Shown: positions 35,633 through 44,213 of the stretch, one piece after another
Numbering within the stretch: the first letter of the stretch is position 1
How the letters are laid out: each line of letters opens with the position of its first letter
Source: Ga0077527 sp945862135
GTDB lineage: Bacteria > Pseudomonadota > Gammaproteobacteria > Burkholderiales > SG8-41
NCBI GenBank assembly: GCA_964203275.1
Contig: CAXNMF010000002.1
Coordinates: forward strand, 248,001-312,000
Direction of reading: 5' to 3'
DNA: 64,000 nt
Notes under the pieces: model-generated
Databases searched by the model: none
Told to the model about the DNA's origin: nothing
Seen by the model: the letters and a program-made list of their open reading frames with translations, nothing else
Program-made: the position numbers and the translations under genes

Positions 35633-36453
35633 CCTCACAGACAACCGCCACCGCTCGCAGGCGCGCACTGGTTACCGGTGCGTCCAGCGGAATCGGCGCG
35701 GCGATTGCGCGACAGCTCGCTGCGCTCGGCATTGACCTCGTGCTGACTGCCCGGCGCCGCGACGCGCTCGAAGCGGTCGCTGCGAGCTGCAAGGGCGTCA
35801 GCGTCGAGACCATCACGGCAGACCTCGGCAAGCCCGATGCTGCCCGCGGGCTGTGGGAGGCCGCGATCGCCGGGGGCCCCATCGACATCCTGATCAACAA
35901 CGCGGGATTCGGCTATTTCCGCCGGTTCGATGAAGTCGATTGGGCGCGGGACGCAGAACTCGTCCAACTCAACATCACCTCGCTGGTGGCACTGGCGAAG
36001 CACTTCGTCGACTCGCGCAAGTCGCTCTCCGGGAGAGCGCACCTGGTCAACATCGCGTCGACCGGCGCGTATCAGTCCGCACCCAACATGGCGCTCTACG
36101 CCGCGTCCAAGGCCTTCGTCCGGAACTTCAGCGAAGCCCTGCATGACGAGCACCGCGGCACGCCGCTGTCGGTGACCTGCATCTGCCCCGGTGGCACCGA
36201 CACGGCGTTCCACGCCTCATCCGGCGGTGGGGACTATTCGTGGATCGCGAACGCATCGACGAAAAGCGCTGAATTCGTCGCCAACGCCACGATCCGCGCG
36301 ATGCTGCAAGGCAAACGCACCGTTGTGCCGGGGCTTTTCAACAGGATTTCGAGCTTTGGCGTGCGATTCCTGTCGCGACGGTTCGCATCACGCGTCGCCG
36401 CTCATGTGCTCGGCAGGCCCCGAGTGCCCCTGCCGACGCGAAACCCGATCTAG
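35629..36453 (+). CDS. Short-chain dehydrogenase/reductase
   Basis: 274 residues starting with GTG at 35629, which overlaps the hydrolase stop by four bases and follows AGGGGAAGC. The cofactor motif TGASSGIG lies at 16-23, NNAG follows in the middle, and the catalytic Ser and YAASK are present (NIASTGAYQSAPNMALYAASK). The basic ARRRDA after beta-2 favours NADPH. The C-terminal extension (LFNRISSFGVRFLSRRFASR) is hydrophobic and basic, as in the DltE/YqjQ-like SDR branch. Substrate unknown. Confidence 0.88.
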   Translation: MTSQTTATARRRALVTGASSGIGAAIARQLAALGIDLVLTARRRDALEAVAASCKGVSVETITADLGKPDAARGLWEAAIAGGPIDILINNAGFGYFRRFDEVDWARDAELVQLNITSLVALAKHFVDSRKSLSGRAHLVNIASTGAYQSAPNMALYAASKAFVRNFSEALHDEHRGTPLSVTCICPGGTDTAFHASSGGGDYSWIANASTKSAEFVANATIRAMLQGKRTVVPGLFNRISSFGVRFLSRRFASRVAAHVLGRPRVPLPTRNPI

Positions 36454-36487
36454 CAACTCTCTCGAACAAACTGAAACAGGACCTGTC

Positions 36488-37489
36488 ATGAAAGCCTTTG
36501 TCGTTGAACGTTACGGAAAGAAAGAACAGCTGCGCCTCGCCGAAATGCCCGACCCGGAACCGGGCGAGCACGATGTGTTGATACAGGTTCACGCTACGGC
36601 CGTGAACCTGCTGGATGCCAAGGTTCGAAACGGCGAATTCAAGCTCATCCTGCCGTACCGCACGCCCTTCATCCTGGGACACGACGTCGCCGGCGTCGTG
36701 GTCCGTGTCGGATCGCGCGTGACCCAGTTCAAGGTGGGCGACGAGGTCTACGCGCGGCCCGACGACTTCCGCATCGGCACCTTTGCTGAGCTGATCGCCG
36801 TCCGCGAAGACTCTGTCGCGATCAAACCCGGGAACATCACCATGGAAGAGGCCGCGTCCCTGCCCCTGGTGGGCCTGACAGCGTGGCAGGCCCTGGTCGA
36901 GAAGTTCGCGCTCAAGAAGGGCCAGAAGGTGTTCATCCAGGCGGGCTCGGGAGGCGTAGGCACCTTTGCGATCCAGCTGGCTAAGTATCTTGGCGCGACC
37001 GTGGCCACCACCACCAGCGCCGGCAACGCAGCCCTCGCGCGAAGCCTGGGCGCCGATGTGATCGTGGACTACCGGAGCGATGACTTTGAAGACCGCCTGC
37101 AAGGCTACGACCTAGTGCTGAACAGCCAGGACGGCAAGACCCTGACGAAGTCACTGCGCGTGCTGAAATCCGGCGGCGCGCTGATCTCGATCTCCGGCCC
37201 ACCCGATCCCGCGTTTGCCGAAGAGATCAAGTCACCGTGGGTGGTGAAGCAGGTGATGCGCGCGCTGAGCTTCGGCACCCGCAGGCGAGCCGCGCAACTC
37301 AAGGTCCACTACGACTTTCTCTTCATGAAGGCCAGCGGAAGCCAGTTGCGGCAGATCACGTCGCTGGTCGAATCGGGCGCCGTCCGCCCGGTGGTCGACA
37401 GGGTGTTCCCCTTTGAATCCACCAACGATGCGTTGGCCTACGTCGAGAGCGGGCGAGCCAAGGGCAAGGTCGTCATCAAGGTGCGCTGA
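36488..37489 (+). CDS. Zinc-independent NADP-dependent quinone-type oxidoreductase
   Basis: 333 residues of the medium-chain dehydrogenase/reductase family. The N-terminal GroES-like part has VHATAVNLLDAKVRNGEF and GHDVAGVVVRVG; the Rossmann motif is AGSGGVGTFAIQLAK. The zinc ligands of alcohol dehydrogenases are absent, as in quinone oxidoreductases. It should use NADPH to reduce a quinone or enone. It lies 34 bases after the SDR gene in the same cassette. The ATG at 36488 was chosen because the family starts MKAFVV there. Confidence 0.9.
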   Translation: MKAFVVERYGKKEQLRLAEMPDPEPGEHDVLIQVHATAVNLLDAKVRNGEFKLILPYRTPFILGHDVAGVVVRVGSRVTQFKVGDEVYARPDDFRIGTFAELIAVREDSVAIKPGNITMEEAASLPLVGLTAWQALVEKFALKKGQKVFIQAGSGGVGTFAIQLAKYLGATVATTTSAGNAALARSLGADVIVDYRSDDFEDRLQGYDLVLNSQDGKTLTKSLRVLKSGGALISISGPPDPAFAEEIKSPWVVKQVMRALSFGTRRRAAQLKVHYDFLFMKASGSQLRQITSLVESGAVRPVVDRVFPFESTNDALAYVESGRAKGKVVIKVR

Positions 37490-37528
37490 TTCGTCGCACC
37501 CTCATTTCATCACTATCTGGAGCCCCCC

Positions 37529-38230
37529 ATGAACATCGAGAATTCTGTTGCCCTGATAACCGGCGCCAATCGCGGCATCGGCCTGGCCTTTGCGCGCGAA
37601 CTGCTGAATCGTGGCGCCCGCAAGGTGTACGCCACCGCACGCGATCCCGCCTCCGTGACGTTGCCGGGTGTCGAGGTGCTGAAGCTTGACGTCACACGGA
37701 GCGCGGACGCCTCCGCCGCGGCGGCGCTGGCCACAGACGTCACCCTGGTGATCAACAATGCGGGCATTGCCCAGCCGGGTGGCTTCCTGGCCCAGGACAG
37801 TGACGCGATTGCCCGCCGCATCTTCGAGACCAACTTCTTTGGCGTGCTGAACGTGAGCAAGGGCTTTGCGCCGGTGCTCAGGGCCAACGGCGGTGGCGCG
37901 CTGCTCAACGTGCTGTCTGTCGCGTCCTGGGTGAGCGCTGGCGGCCTTGCTGCCTATTCGGCCAGCAAGGCGGCTGCCTGGTCGCTGACAAACGCGCTGC
38001 GCCACGAGCTGGCCGAGCAGAAGACCCAGGTGCTGGGTCTGCACATGGCATATGTCGACACCGATCTGACCCGGGGGTTCGAGGTTCCCAAGAGCAGCGC
38101 CGAAGACATCGTGAAACGCGCGCTCGACGGACTGGCTGCGGGCGCGGATGAGGTGCTGGCGGATGTCCTCACCAAGCAGATCCGGCAGGGCCTGACGGCA
38201 CCGCGACCGGTCTATCTCTCTCAGGCCTGA
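37529..38230 (+). CDS. Short-chain dehydrogenase/reductase
   Basis: 233 residues with TGANRGIG (11-18), NNAG and the catalytic pair YSASK (SVASWVSAGGLAAYSASKAA). The start ATG at 37529 follows GGAG. It differs clearly from the first SDR of the cassette, so it is not a recent duplicate. The substrate is unknown. Last gene of the cassette; the 60-bp repeat copy 2 begins 21 bases after its stop. Confidence 0.9.
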   Translation: MNIENSVALITGANRGIGLAFARELLNRGARKVYATARDPASVTLPGVEVLKLDVTRSADASAAAALATDVTLVINNAGIAQPGGFLAQDSDAIARRIFETNFFGVLNVSKGFAPVLRANGGGALLNVLSVASWVSAGGLAAYSASKAAAWSLTNALRHELAEQKTQVLGLHMAYVDTDLTRGFEVPKSSAEDIVKRALDGLAAGADEVLADVLTKQIRQGLTAPRPVYLSQA

Positions 38231-38251
38231 CAGGTTCAACCGCGGGCCATC

Positions 38252-38311
38252 GCGGATAGGAAATTCAAAGGGCCCCTTCCGCACAGCCAACTTCGCCGAA
38301 CCGGCCTTATG
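38252..38311 (-). repeat. 60-bp direct repeat, copy 2
   Basis: Same orientation and nearly the same sequence as 33383-33442. No transposase lies beside this copy. Together the copies bracket the IS91 remnant and the whole TetR/hydrolase/dehydrogenase cassette, which is what one-ended rolling-circle transposition or recombination between element ends would leave. Confidence 0.8.
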
Positions 38312-38419
38312 GTGAGTCCGAGACTGCCGCCCAAAGCCTGCTCAAGTTTTGACCAATTCTTCCCGGAATCCTGGCGCTGCAATTGCGGGCGTATTGGCGC
38401 ACGATGCTGCGTGCACCCC

Positions 38420-38434
38420 TCACTCCCACTCGAT
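38420..38434 (-). other. guaA 3' end, probable island attachment site
   Basis: Minus strand ATCGAGTGGGAGTGA, the last five codons of guaA. The related copy at 32466-32480 uses GAA and TAA for the last two codons. Reconstitution of the guaA end by an island att sequence would give such synonymous differences. Confidence 0.45.
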
Positions 38435-39985
38435 GGTCGCCGGGGGTTTTCCTGAAATGTCGTATACCACTCGATTGATTCCCCGCACCTCGTTGATGAT
38501 GCGGTTGGAGACCTTCCCGAGCAGGTTGTAGGGCAATTCCGCCCAGTGCGCCGTCATGAAATCGGTGGTCTGCACAGCACGCAGTGCCACGACATATTCG
38601 TATGTGCGTCCATCCCCCATGACACCGACGGACTTCACTGGCAGGAACACGGCGAATGCCTGTGCTGTTTTGTCATACCAGCCCGCGGCGCGCAGTTCTT
38701 CAATGAAAATTGCGTCAGCTTCACGCAGAAGGTTCGCGTACTGCGCCTTCACTTCGCCGAGTATGCGCACACCCAGCCCGGGCCCCGGGAACGGATGGCG
38801 GAACACCATATCGCGCGGCAGGCCCAGGGCAAGCCCAAGTTCACGGACCTCGTCCTTGAACAATTCACGCAGCGGCTCCAGCAGTTTCAAGTGCAGCGTG
38901 TCCGGCAGACCACCAACGTTGTGATGTGACTTGATGGTGTGTGCTTTTTTGGTCTTGGCGCCGGCAGATTCGATCACATCGGGATAAATCGTGCCCTGCG
39001 CCAGCCATTTGGCATTCGGCAGTTTCGCCGACTCGGCCTGAAACACTTCGACAAATTCACGTCCGATGATTTTGCGCTTTTGCTCCGGATCGGTCACGCC
39101 GGCGAGATGTCCCATGAACTGCTCGCGCGCATCAACATGGATCACTTTGACGCCCAGATTGCGTCCGAAGGTCTCCATGACCTGCTGCGCTTCATTGAGC
39201 CGCAACAAGCCGTTGTCTACGAATACGCAGGTCAGCTGTTTGCCGATGGCGCGATGAATGAGTGCTGCTGCGACGGATGAATCAACGCCCCCCGACAGGC
39301 CGAGGATCACCTCTTCATCACCGACATCGCGACGGATGCGTGCCACGGCCTCATCCACATAGCTCGGCATGCTCCAGTCGCCGGCAAGCCGGCAGATACC
39401 CAGCACAAAACGCTCAATCAGTGCTTTACCCTGCAGCGTATGTGTTACCTCTGGATGAAACTGTACTGCATAGAACCGGCGGTCTTCATCAGCCATGCCG
39501 GCAATAGGACAGGTCGGGTTGCTGGCCATGAGCTTGAAACCCGCGGGCATTTCAATGACCTTGTCGCCGTGGCTCATCCATACATCGAGCAGGCCGTGAC
39601 CGTCTGCATTGGCTCTATCCTGGATATCCTTCAAAAGCGTCGTATGGCCGTGCGCCCGCACTTCGGCGTAACCGAATTCGCGTACCTTTCCGCTCTCAAC
39701 CTTGCCGCCCAACTGGTCGGCCATGGTTTGCATGCCGTAACAGATGCCCAGAACCGGTATGCCGAGCTCGAACACCAGGGATGGCGCACGAGGCGTGCTT
39801 TCTTCCCATACGGAAGCGGGACCACCGGACAGGATGACGCCGCTTGGTTTGAAGTCGCGAATGAACTGCTCCGAAACGTCGTAGGGGTGCAGTTCACAGT
39901 AAACATGCAGTTCGCGTACGCGGCGCGCGATCAGCTGGGTGTATTGCGAGCCGAAATCAAGAATCAGTATTTTTTCGTGTTGCAC
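38420..39985 (-). CDS. guaA: GMP synthase (glutamine-hydrolysing)
   Basis: Aminates XMP to GMP. 521 residues. The glutamine amidotransferase triad is Cys82 (LGICYGM), His177 and Glu179 (VQFHPEV). The ATP-pyrophosphatase loop SGGVDSS is at 231-237, and the dimerisation domain ends KPPATIEWE. It lies 58 bases downstream of guaB in the same direction, so guaBA is an operon. Its 3' end borders the accessory region 32.5-38.4 kb. Confidence 0.98.
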   Translation of the reverse strand: MQHEKILILDFGSQYTQLIARRVRELHVYCELHPYDVSEQFIRDFKPSGVILSGGPASVWEESTPRAPSLVFELGIPVLGICYGMQTMADQLGGKVESGKVREFGYAEVRAHGHTTLLKDIQDRANADGHGLLDVWMSHGDKVIEMPAGFKLMASNPTCPIAGMADEDRRFYAVQFHPEVTHTLQGKALIERFVLGICRLAGDWSMPSYVDEAVARIRRDVGDEEVILGLSGGVDSSVAAALIHRAIGKQLTCVFVDNGLLRLNEAQQVMETFGRNLGVKVIHVDAREQFMGHLAGVTDPEQKRKIIGREFVEVFQAESAKLPNAKWLAQGTIYPDVIESAGAKTKKAHTIKSHHNVGGLPDTLHLKLLEPLRELFKDEVRELGLALGLPRDMVFRHPFPGPGLGVRILGEVKAQYANLLREADAIFIEELRAAGWYDKTAQAFAVFLPVKSVGVMGDGRTYEYVVALRAVQTTDFMTAHWAELPYNLLGKVSNRIINEVRGINRVVYDISGKPPATIEWE

Positions 39986-40043
39986 TTGCAGGCCCGGATG
40001 GCAGGTTCAGGAGACGCCGGCGCATGGTGCGCTGGCGGACAGC

Positions 40044-41510
40044 TCATTCAACGCGATAGTTCGGCGCTTCCTTGACGATCTGCACATCATGCACGTGGGA
40101 CTCACGGATGCCTGCTGAAGTGATTTCAACAAATTCCGCATCCCGACGTACTGCATCGATGCTCGCACAGCCAAGATAACCCATGCTTGCGCGCAAACCG
40201 CCCATCAACTGGTGGATCAGCGGCGCCACGCCGCCTTTGTAGGGCACGCGTCCTTCAACACCTTCCGGAACCAGCTTCTCGGTATCTAGTTCGTCGTGTT
40301 CCTGGAAATACCGGTCAGCCGAACCTTGTTGCATGGCACCCAGAGAGCCCATGCCGCGATACGACTTGTAGGAACGCCCCTGGAAGAGTTCAATTTCGCC
40401 GGGTGATTCTTCAGTCCCTGCAAAAAGGCTGCCGACCATGACTGCGTATGCACCTGCGGCGATCGCCTTGGCAATATCACCGGAATATCGAATACCGCCA
40501 TCGGCGATCAGCGGGACATCGGTTTTCTGCAGGGCCTTGGCGACATTGTCGACAGCCGTGATTTGCGGTACACCGACACCAGCGACAATGCGCGTGGTGC
40601 AGATCGACCCCGGGCCAATACCGACCTTGACGCCATCAACACCATGGTCAACAAGCGCCTTGGCAGCGGAAGCGGTTGCAATGTTGCCGCCGATGACCTG
40701 CAGCTTCGGATAAGTCCGTTTCAGCCAGCGCACACGCTTGAGTACGCCTTCCGAGTGTCCATGAGCCGTATCAACGATCACCACATCGACCCCGGCCTCC
40801 ACCAGCGCTTCCGCACGCTCTTCAGTGCCCTCCCCCACACCGATGGCGGCGCCGACGCGCAGGCGCCCCAGCTTGTCCTTGCAGGCGTTCGGATGTTCGG
40901 ACGACTTGAGGATGTCTTTTACGGTAATCAAGCCACGGAGTTCAAAATTCCTGTTGACGACCAGCACGCGCTCAAGACGGTGCTTGTGCATTAGCGAGCG
41001 GGCTTCCTCGCGGCTTGAACCCTCGCGCACGGTTACCAGACGTGCACGCGGCGTCATGATGTTCTTGACCGGCTGATTCAGTTTGCTTTCGAATCGCAGG
41101 TCTCGGTTGGTAACAATGCCGACAACCTTTCCGTCTGCGCCAACAACTGGCAGGCCGGAAATGCGGTGCAACTGAGTGAGCGCCAGAACATCGCGAACGG
41201 TCATATCCTGCGTGATGGTGATCGGATCTTTGACGATGCCGCTTTCAAACCGCTTGACTTTGGTGACTTCTGCGGCCTGTGCCTTCGGAGTCATGTTTTT
41301 GTGCACGATGCCAATTCCGCCTTCCTGTGCAATGGCAATCGCCAGACGGGATTCGGTGACGGTGTCCATCGCAGCTGCAAGCAGCGGAATGTTCAGGGAA
41401 ATGCCGCGGGTCAACTTGGTTTTCAGGCTGACTTCCCGGGGCAGGACAGCGGAATGTGCCGGAATCAGCAGCACATCATCGAAAGTCAGGGCTTTCTGCA
41501 CCACGCGCAT
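40044..41510 (-). CDS. guaB: Inosine-5'-monophosphate dehydrogenase
   Basis: Oxidises IMP to XMP with NAD, the rate-limiting step of GMP synthesis. 488 residues with the TIM barrel interrupted by two CBS domains (about 92-205). The catalytic loop GPGSICTTRIV places Cys304. The ATG at 41510 (MRVVQKALTFDDVLL) is the family start; an upstream TTG at 41528 is less likely. Followed by guaA. Confidence 0.98.
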   Translation of the reverse strand: MRVVQKALTFDDVLLIPAHSAVLPREVSLKTKLTRGISLNIPLLAAAMDTVTESRLAIAIAQEGGIGIVHKNMTPKAQAAEVTKVKRFESGIVKDPITITQDMTVRDVLALTQLHRISGLPVVGADGKVVGIVTNRDLRFESKLNQPVKNIMTPRARLVTVREGSSREEARSLMHKHRLERVLVVNRNFELRGLITVKDILKSSEHPNACKDKLGRLRVGAAIGVGEGTEERAEALVEAGVDVVIVDTAHGHSEGVLKRVRWLKRTYPKLQVIGGNIATASAAKALVDHGVDGVKVGIGPGSICTTRIVAGVGVPQITAVDNVAKALQKTDVPLIADGGIRYSGDIAKAIAAGAYAVMVGSLFAGTEESPGEIELFQGRSYKSYRGMGSLGAMQQGSADRYFQEHDELDTEKLVPEGVEGRVPYKGGVAPLIHQLMGGLRASMGYLGCASIDAVRRDAEFVEITSAGIRESHVHDVQIVKEAPNYRVE

Positions 41511-41678
41511 GAGATGCGTCCTTCGCAAAGGGCGGATTATAGGCTTTGGGGCGTAAACGGTAAACTGAGCGGGCCGTTATTCCATTGACGGCTGCACGCA
41601 AACTGGCTATTTTTGCGGGCAGTCGTCCTGGGTGCGCAGTTGCGTGCCTTTCACTCGACCAAAGACCGGGCTTAGACC

Positions 41679-42125
41679 ATGAAAAACCTGCTTCTCCTGC
41701 TTGGCCTTGCAATGCTTCCTGTGGTGTCGCAGGCGCAGATCATGAAATGTGTCGGCGCCGGCGGTCGTGTAGAGTTTGCCGCTGCCTGCCCTCCCGGAAC
41801 CAAGGCAGAAAATACCGGCATCAGGAATACCCCCGCAGCAGCGCCATCTGCATCATCGAAGTCCTTGTCTGACCGGGATGCGGAATTCCGCAAGCGCCAG
41901 CTTGAGCAACTTGAATCCGCAAAAAAATCCGATGAAAAGAACAGGGAGAATGCGGATCGTTCGCAGAATTGTGAAAGTGCCCAAGGTTACCTGCGTAGCC
42001 TCCAGGGCGGTATGCGTATTGCCAAAACAGATCCTAAAACCGGGGAACGCATTTATATCGAAGATGCTGACCGCGCTGCAGAAATTGAGCGGGCACAGCG
42101 TGCTGTTGAAAGCAACTGCAAATAG
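41679..42125 (+). CDS. Exported DUF4124-type protein
   Basis: 148 residues with a signal peptide (MKNLLLLLGLAMLPVVSQAQ). The first mature part IMKCVGAGGRVEFAAACPPG resembles the DUF4124 pattern, in which a short Cys-containing domain follows the signal. The remainder is a charged, probably helical stretch (about residues 60-145) with two further Cys. The function is unknown. It is divergent from guaB and converges with rnfH with a two-base gap. Confidence 0.75.
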   Translation: MKNLLLLLGLAMLPVVSQAQIMKCVGAGGRVEFAAACPPGTKAENTGIRNTPAAAPSASSKSLSDRDAEFRKRQLEQLESAKKSDEKNRENADRSQNCESAQGYLRSLQGGMRIAKTDPKTGERIYIEDADRAAEIERAQRAVESNCK

Positions 42126-42127
42126 CT

Positions 42128-42397
42128 TCAGTGTTTGGCAGCCCGCTTTAGCCTCGCAACCTTTGGCTCTTCTCGCAAAGGCCTGTAGATCTCCACGCGA
42201 TCCCCGTGCTTCAGCGCGACATTTCGCGCAGTAACCTTTCCGTATATTCCGACAACCGCAAGCATGATATCGACATCGGGTATTTCCTCACGAATTCCCG
42301 ATAACTCTAGGGCATCGGATATGGTCGCACCTTCAGAAATCTGAATGTCACGAACGATTTGCCGGTCGGACATGGCATATACAACGGAAATTTTCAC
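42128..42397 (-). CDS. rnfH: RnfH-family ubiquitin-like protein
   Basis: 89 residues, a beta-grasp small protein: MKISVVYAMSDRQIVRDIQI, then GATISDALELSGI, VGIYGKVTARNVALKHGDRVEIYRPL and a basic tail. The role is unknown. It overlaps ratA by four bases, the usual arrangement (also called ratB). Confidence 0.93.
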   Translation of the reverse strand: MKISVVYAMSDRQIVRDIQISEGATISDALELSGIREEIPDVDIMLAVVGIYGKVTARNVALKHGDRVEIYRPLREEPKVARLKRAAKH

Positions 42398-42831
42398 GAC
42401 TGTTCGTAAACCTGATTTGCGCGTTTCAGAAACGCATCCATCATAGTGCCGGCAATGTGGCCGAAAACCGGCCCCACCAGCTTTTCGAGCAAAGAATTGG
42501 AGAATTCATAGCTCAGGCGAAAATCAATCCGGCAAGCTTCATTACTCAGCGGCGTGAAAAGCCATTCGCCATCAAGCGACCGGAACGGCCCTTCGATCAG
42601 TTGCAAATGCATCTGTTCCGGCGCTTTCTTCTGGTTTTTCGTCGAAAAACTCTGTTTAATTCCCCGGTAATTGATGTGGATCGTGGCATGCGTCACTTCA
42701 GGGTCACGAAAGGTGACACTGGTGCCGCTGCACCAAGGTAGGAATCGCGGGTATTGCTCAACGGCTTCAACCAGATCAAACATCTGTTTCGCGCTGAAAG
42801 TTACGATGGCGGATCTCGAAACACTGTTCAT
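42394..42831 (-). CDS. ratA: RatA/COQ10-like START-domain protein
   Basis: 145 residues with a START/polyketide-cyclase fold. MNSVSRSAIVTFSAKQMFDLVEAVEQYPRFLPWC and INYRGIKQSFSTKN are family landmarks. E. coli RatA was described as blocking 70S formation; homologues such as COQ10 bind ubiquinone, and either role is possible. It is transcribed divergently from smpB, with 67 bases between the starts, and overlaps rnfH. Confidence 0.92.
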   Translation of the reverse strand: MNSVSRSAIVTFSAKQMFDLVEAVEQYPRFLPWCSGTSVTFRDPEVTHATIHINYRGIKQSFSTKNQKKAPEQMHLQLIEGPFRSLDGEWLFTPLSNEACRIDFRLSYEFSNSLLEKLVGPVFGHIAGTMMDAFLKRANQVYEQS

Positions 42832-42898
42832 TTTCAGGTTGTCCGCGTCAAAGTAGCCTGGGCGGTTAGAATACCGTTTGTCATGATTTGAATGCGCA

Positions 42899-43342
42899 AT
42901 GAGTATCGTTCAGAACAAAAAGGCGTTTCACGACTATTTTATCGAACAGCGCTTCGAAGCGGGTATTGCGCTTGAAGGCTGGGAGGTAAAGGCGATTCGT
43001 GCTGGTCGTGCACAGATCAAGGAAGCCTATGTGATTGTGAGCAATTCCGAGCTGTTTCTGCTCGGTTGCCACATTACTCCCCTGCCAACCGCATCATTGC
43101 ATGTGCATCCGGATCCGACGCGTACCCGGAAATTGCTGTTGCATACCGAAGAAATCAATCGCTTGATTGGCAGCGTTGAACGTGCGGGCTATACCCTTGT
43201 CCCGATTGACCTGCATTATTCAAAAGGGCGAATCAAACTGGAAATCGGTCTTGCCAAAGGTAAGAAACAGCATGACAAACGTGCAACTGAAAAAGAAAAG
43301 GAATGGCAGCGTGAACAGCAAAGGCTGTTGCGAACCAAGTAA
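42899..43342 (+). CDS. smpB: SsrA-binding protein SmpB
   Basis: 147 residues. Partner of tmRNA in rescue of stalled ribosomes. MSIVQNKKAFHDYFIEQRFEAGIALEGWEVKAIRAG, LHTEEINRLIG and the Lys/Arg-rich tail GKKQHDKRATEKEKEWQREQ are all typical. The ssrA gene is not in the window. Two tRNA genes lie on the other strand downstream. Confidence 0.97.
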   Translation: MSIVQNKKAFHDYFIEQRFEAGIALEGWEVKAIRAGRAQIKEAYVIVSNSELFLLGCHITPLPTASLHVHPDPTRTRKLLLHTEEINRLIGSVERAGYTLVPIDLHYSKGRIKLEIGLAKGKKQHDKRATEKEKEWQREQQRLLRTK

Positions 43343-43359
43343 GGACAAAGAGGGATAAC

Positions 43360-43436
43360 TGGGGTGGCTGATGGGACTCGAACCCACGACAACCGGAATC
43401 ACAATCCGGGACTCTACCAGCTGAGCTACAGCCACC
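43360..43436 (-). tRNA. tRNA-His (GTG)
   Basis: Complete cloverleaf on the minus strand. The acceptor arms GTGGCTG and CAGCCAC pair, with the extra G at -1 opposite C73, the identity element of tRNA-His. The anticodon loop ATTGTGATT carries GTG, and the T loop GTTCGAGTC is standard. CCA is encoded (43360-43362). Confidence 0.95.
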
Positions 43437-43476
43437 ACTGACCTGCAATAACCGTCTGAGGATACACACCGATTTG

Positions 43477-43553
43477 TGGCGCGCCCGGCGGGACTCGAAC
43501 CCACAACCCCCGGCTTAGAAGGCCGGTGCTCTATCCGGTTGAGCTACGGGCAC
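43477..43553 (-). tRNA. tRNA-Arg (TCT)
   Basis: Minus-strand cloverleaf. The acceptor GTGCCCG pairs with CGGGCGC (one T-G), the anticodon loop CTTCTAA carries TCT, the T loop is GTTCGAGTC, and the discriminator G is followed by an encoded CCA (43477-43479). It lies 40 bases upstream of tRNA-His on the same strand, so the two are probably cotranscribed. Confidence 0.95.
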
Positions 43554-43724
43554 TTTTGGGCCGGCAACCCGAACTTTCCCCGCCGAAACCGAAGGCGCGT
43601 AATATACGCCACGCATCCAGCCACCGTCAATTCCATAACCAGCTTTCCTTGCGGAACTTGCTTGCGACAGGTATCAAATTCTGCTATTAAAGCTCTTTTT
43701 TTAAGCACATAAAGCCCTCCCCTC

Positions 43725-44147
43725 ATGGCCACTGAAATTCTCAAGAACTATCCCGCCTACAAACCCAAGGGCAAAGAGGAATACATGAATGCGAGGCAAC
43801 TCGCGCATTTCCGCAAAATGCTCGAGGAAATGAAAAGTGAGCTTTCGCAGGATATTGATCGAACCGTGCACACAATGCAGGACGAAGCCACCATTTTTGC
43901 CGATCCCAATGACCGCGCCAGCCAGGAGTCGGACATGTCGCTTGAACTGCGCAACCGGGACCGGGAGCGCAAGCTGATCAAGAAGATCGATGAAACGATT
44001 TCTCGTATCATCGCCAAGGAATATGGCTATTGCGACTCCTGCGGTGTCGAAATCGGCCTGAAACGCCTGGAAGCCCGTCCAACGGCTACCCTGTGCATCG
44101 ACTGCAAGACACTGGATGAAATGCGCGAGCGCCAAGTCGCCAAGTAA
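43725..44147 (+). CDS. dksA: RNA polymerase-binding transcription factor DksA
   Basis: 140 residues. Binds the RNA polymerase secondary channel and acts with ppGpp on rRNA and amino-acid promoters. A coiled coil with the tip motif DPNDRAS (Asp60, Asp63, Ala65), then the zinc finger Cys103, Cys106, Cys124, Cys127. The start MATEILKNYPAYKPKGKEEYMN fits the family. A strong terminator lies 18 bases after the stop. Confidence 0.97.
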   Translation: MATEILKNYPAYKPKGKEEYMNARQLAHFRKMLEEMKSELSQDIDRTVHTMQDEATIFADPNDRASQESDMSLELRNRDRERKLIKKIDETISRIIAKEYGYCDSCGVEIGLKRLEARPTATLCIDCKTLDEMRERQVAK

Positions 44148-44164
44148 CTTTTAATCTGCGGTAA

Positions 44165-44200
44165 CAATAACAAAGGGGGCCGAGGCCCCCTTTGTTATTT
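44165..44200. terminator. Bidirectional terminator between dksA and pnp
   Basis: Perfect palindrome AACAAAGGGGGCC/GGCCCCCTTTGTT (44169-44181 and 44184-44196), followed by TATTT on the plus strand and by TATTGTTA on the minus strand. Both genes converge here. Confidence 0.9.
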
Positions 44201-44213
44201 GAAGTGTCCCCGC

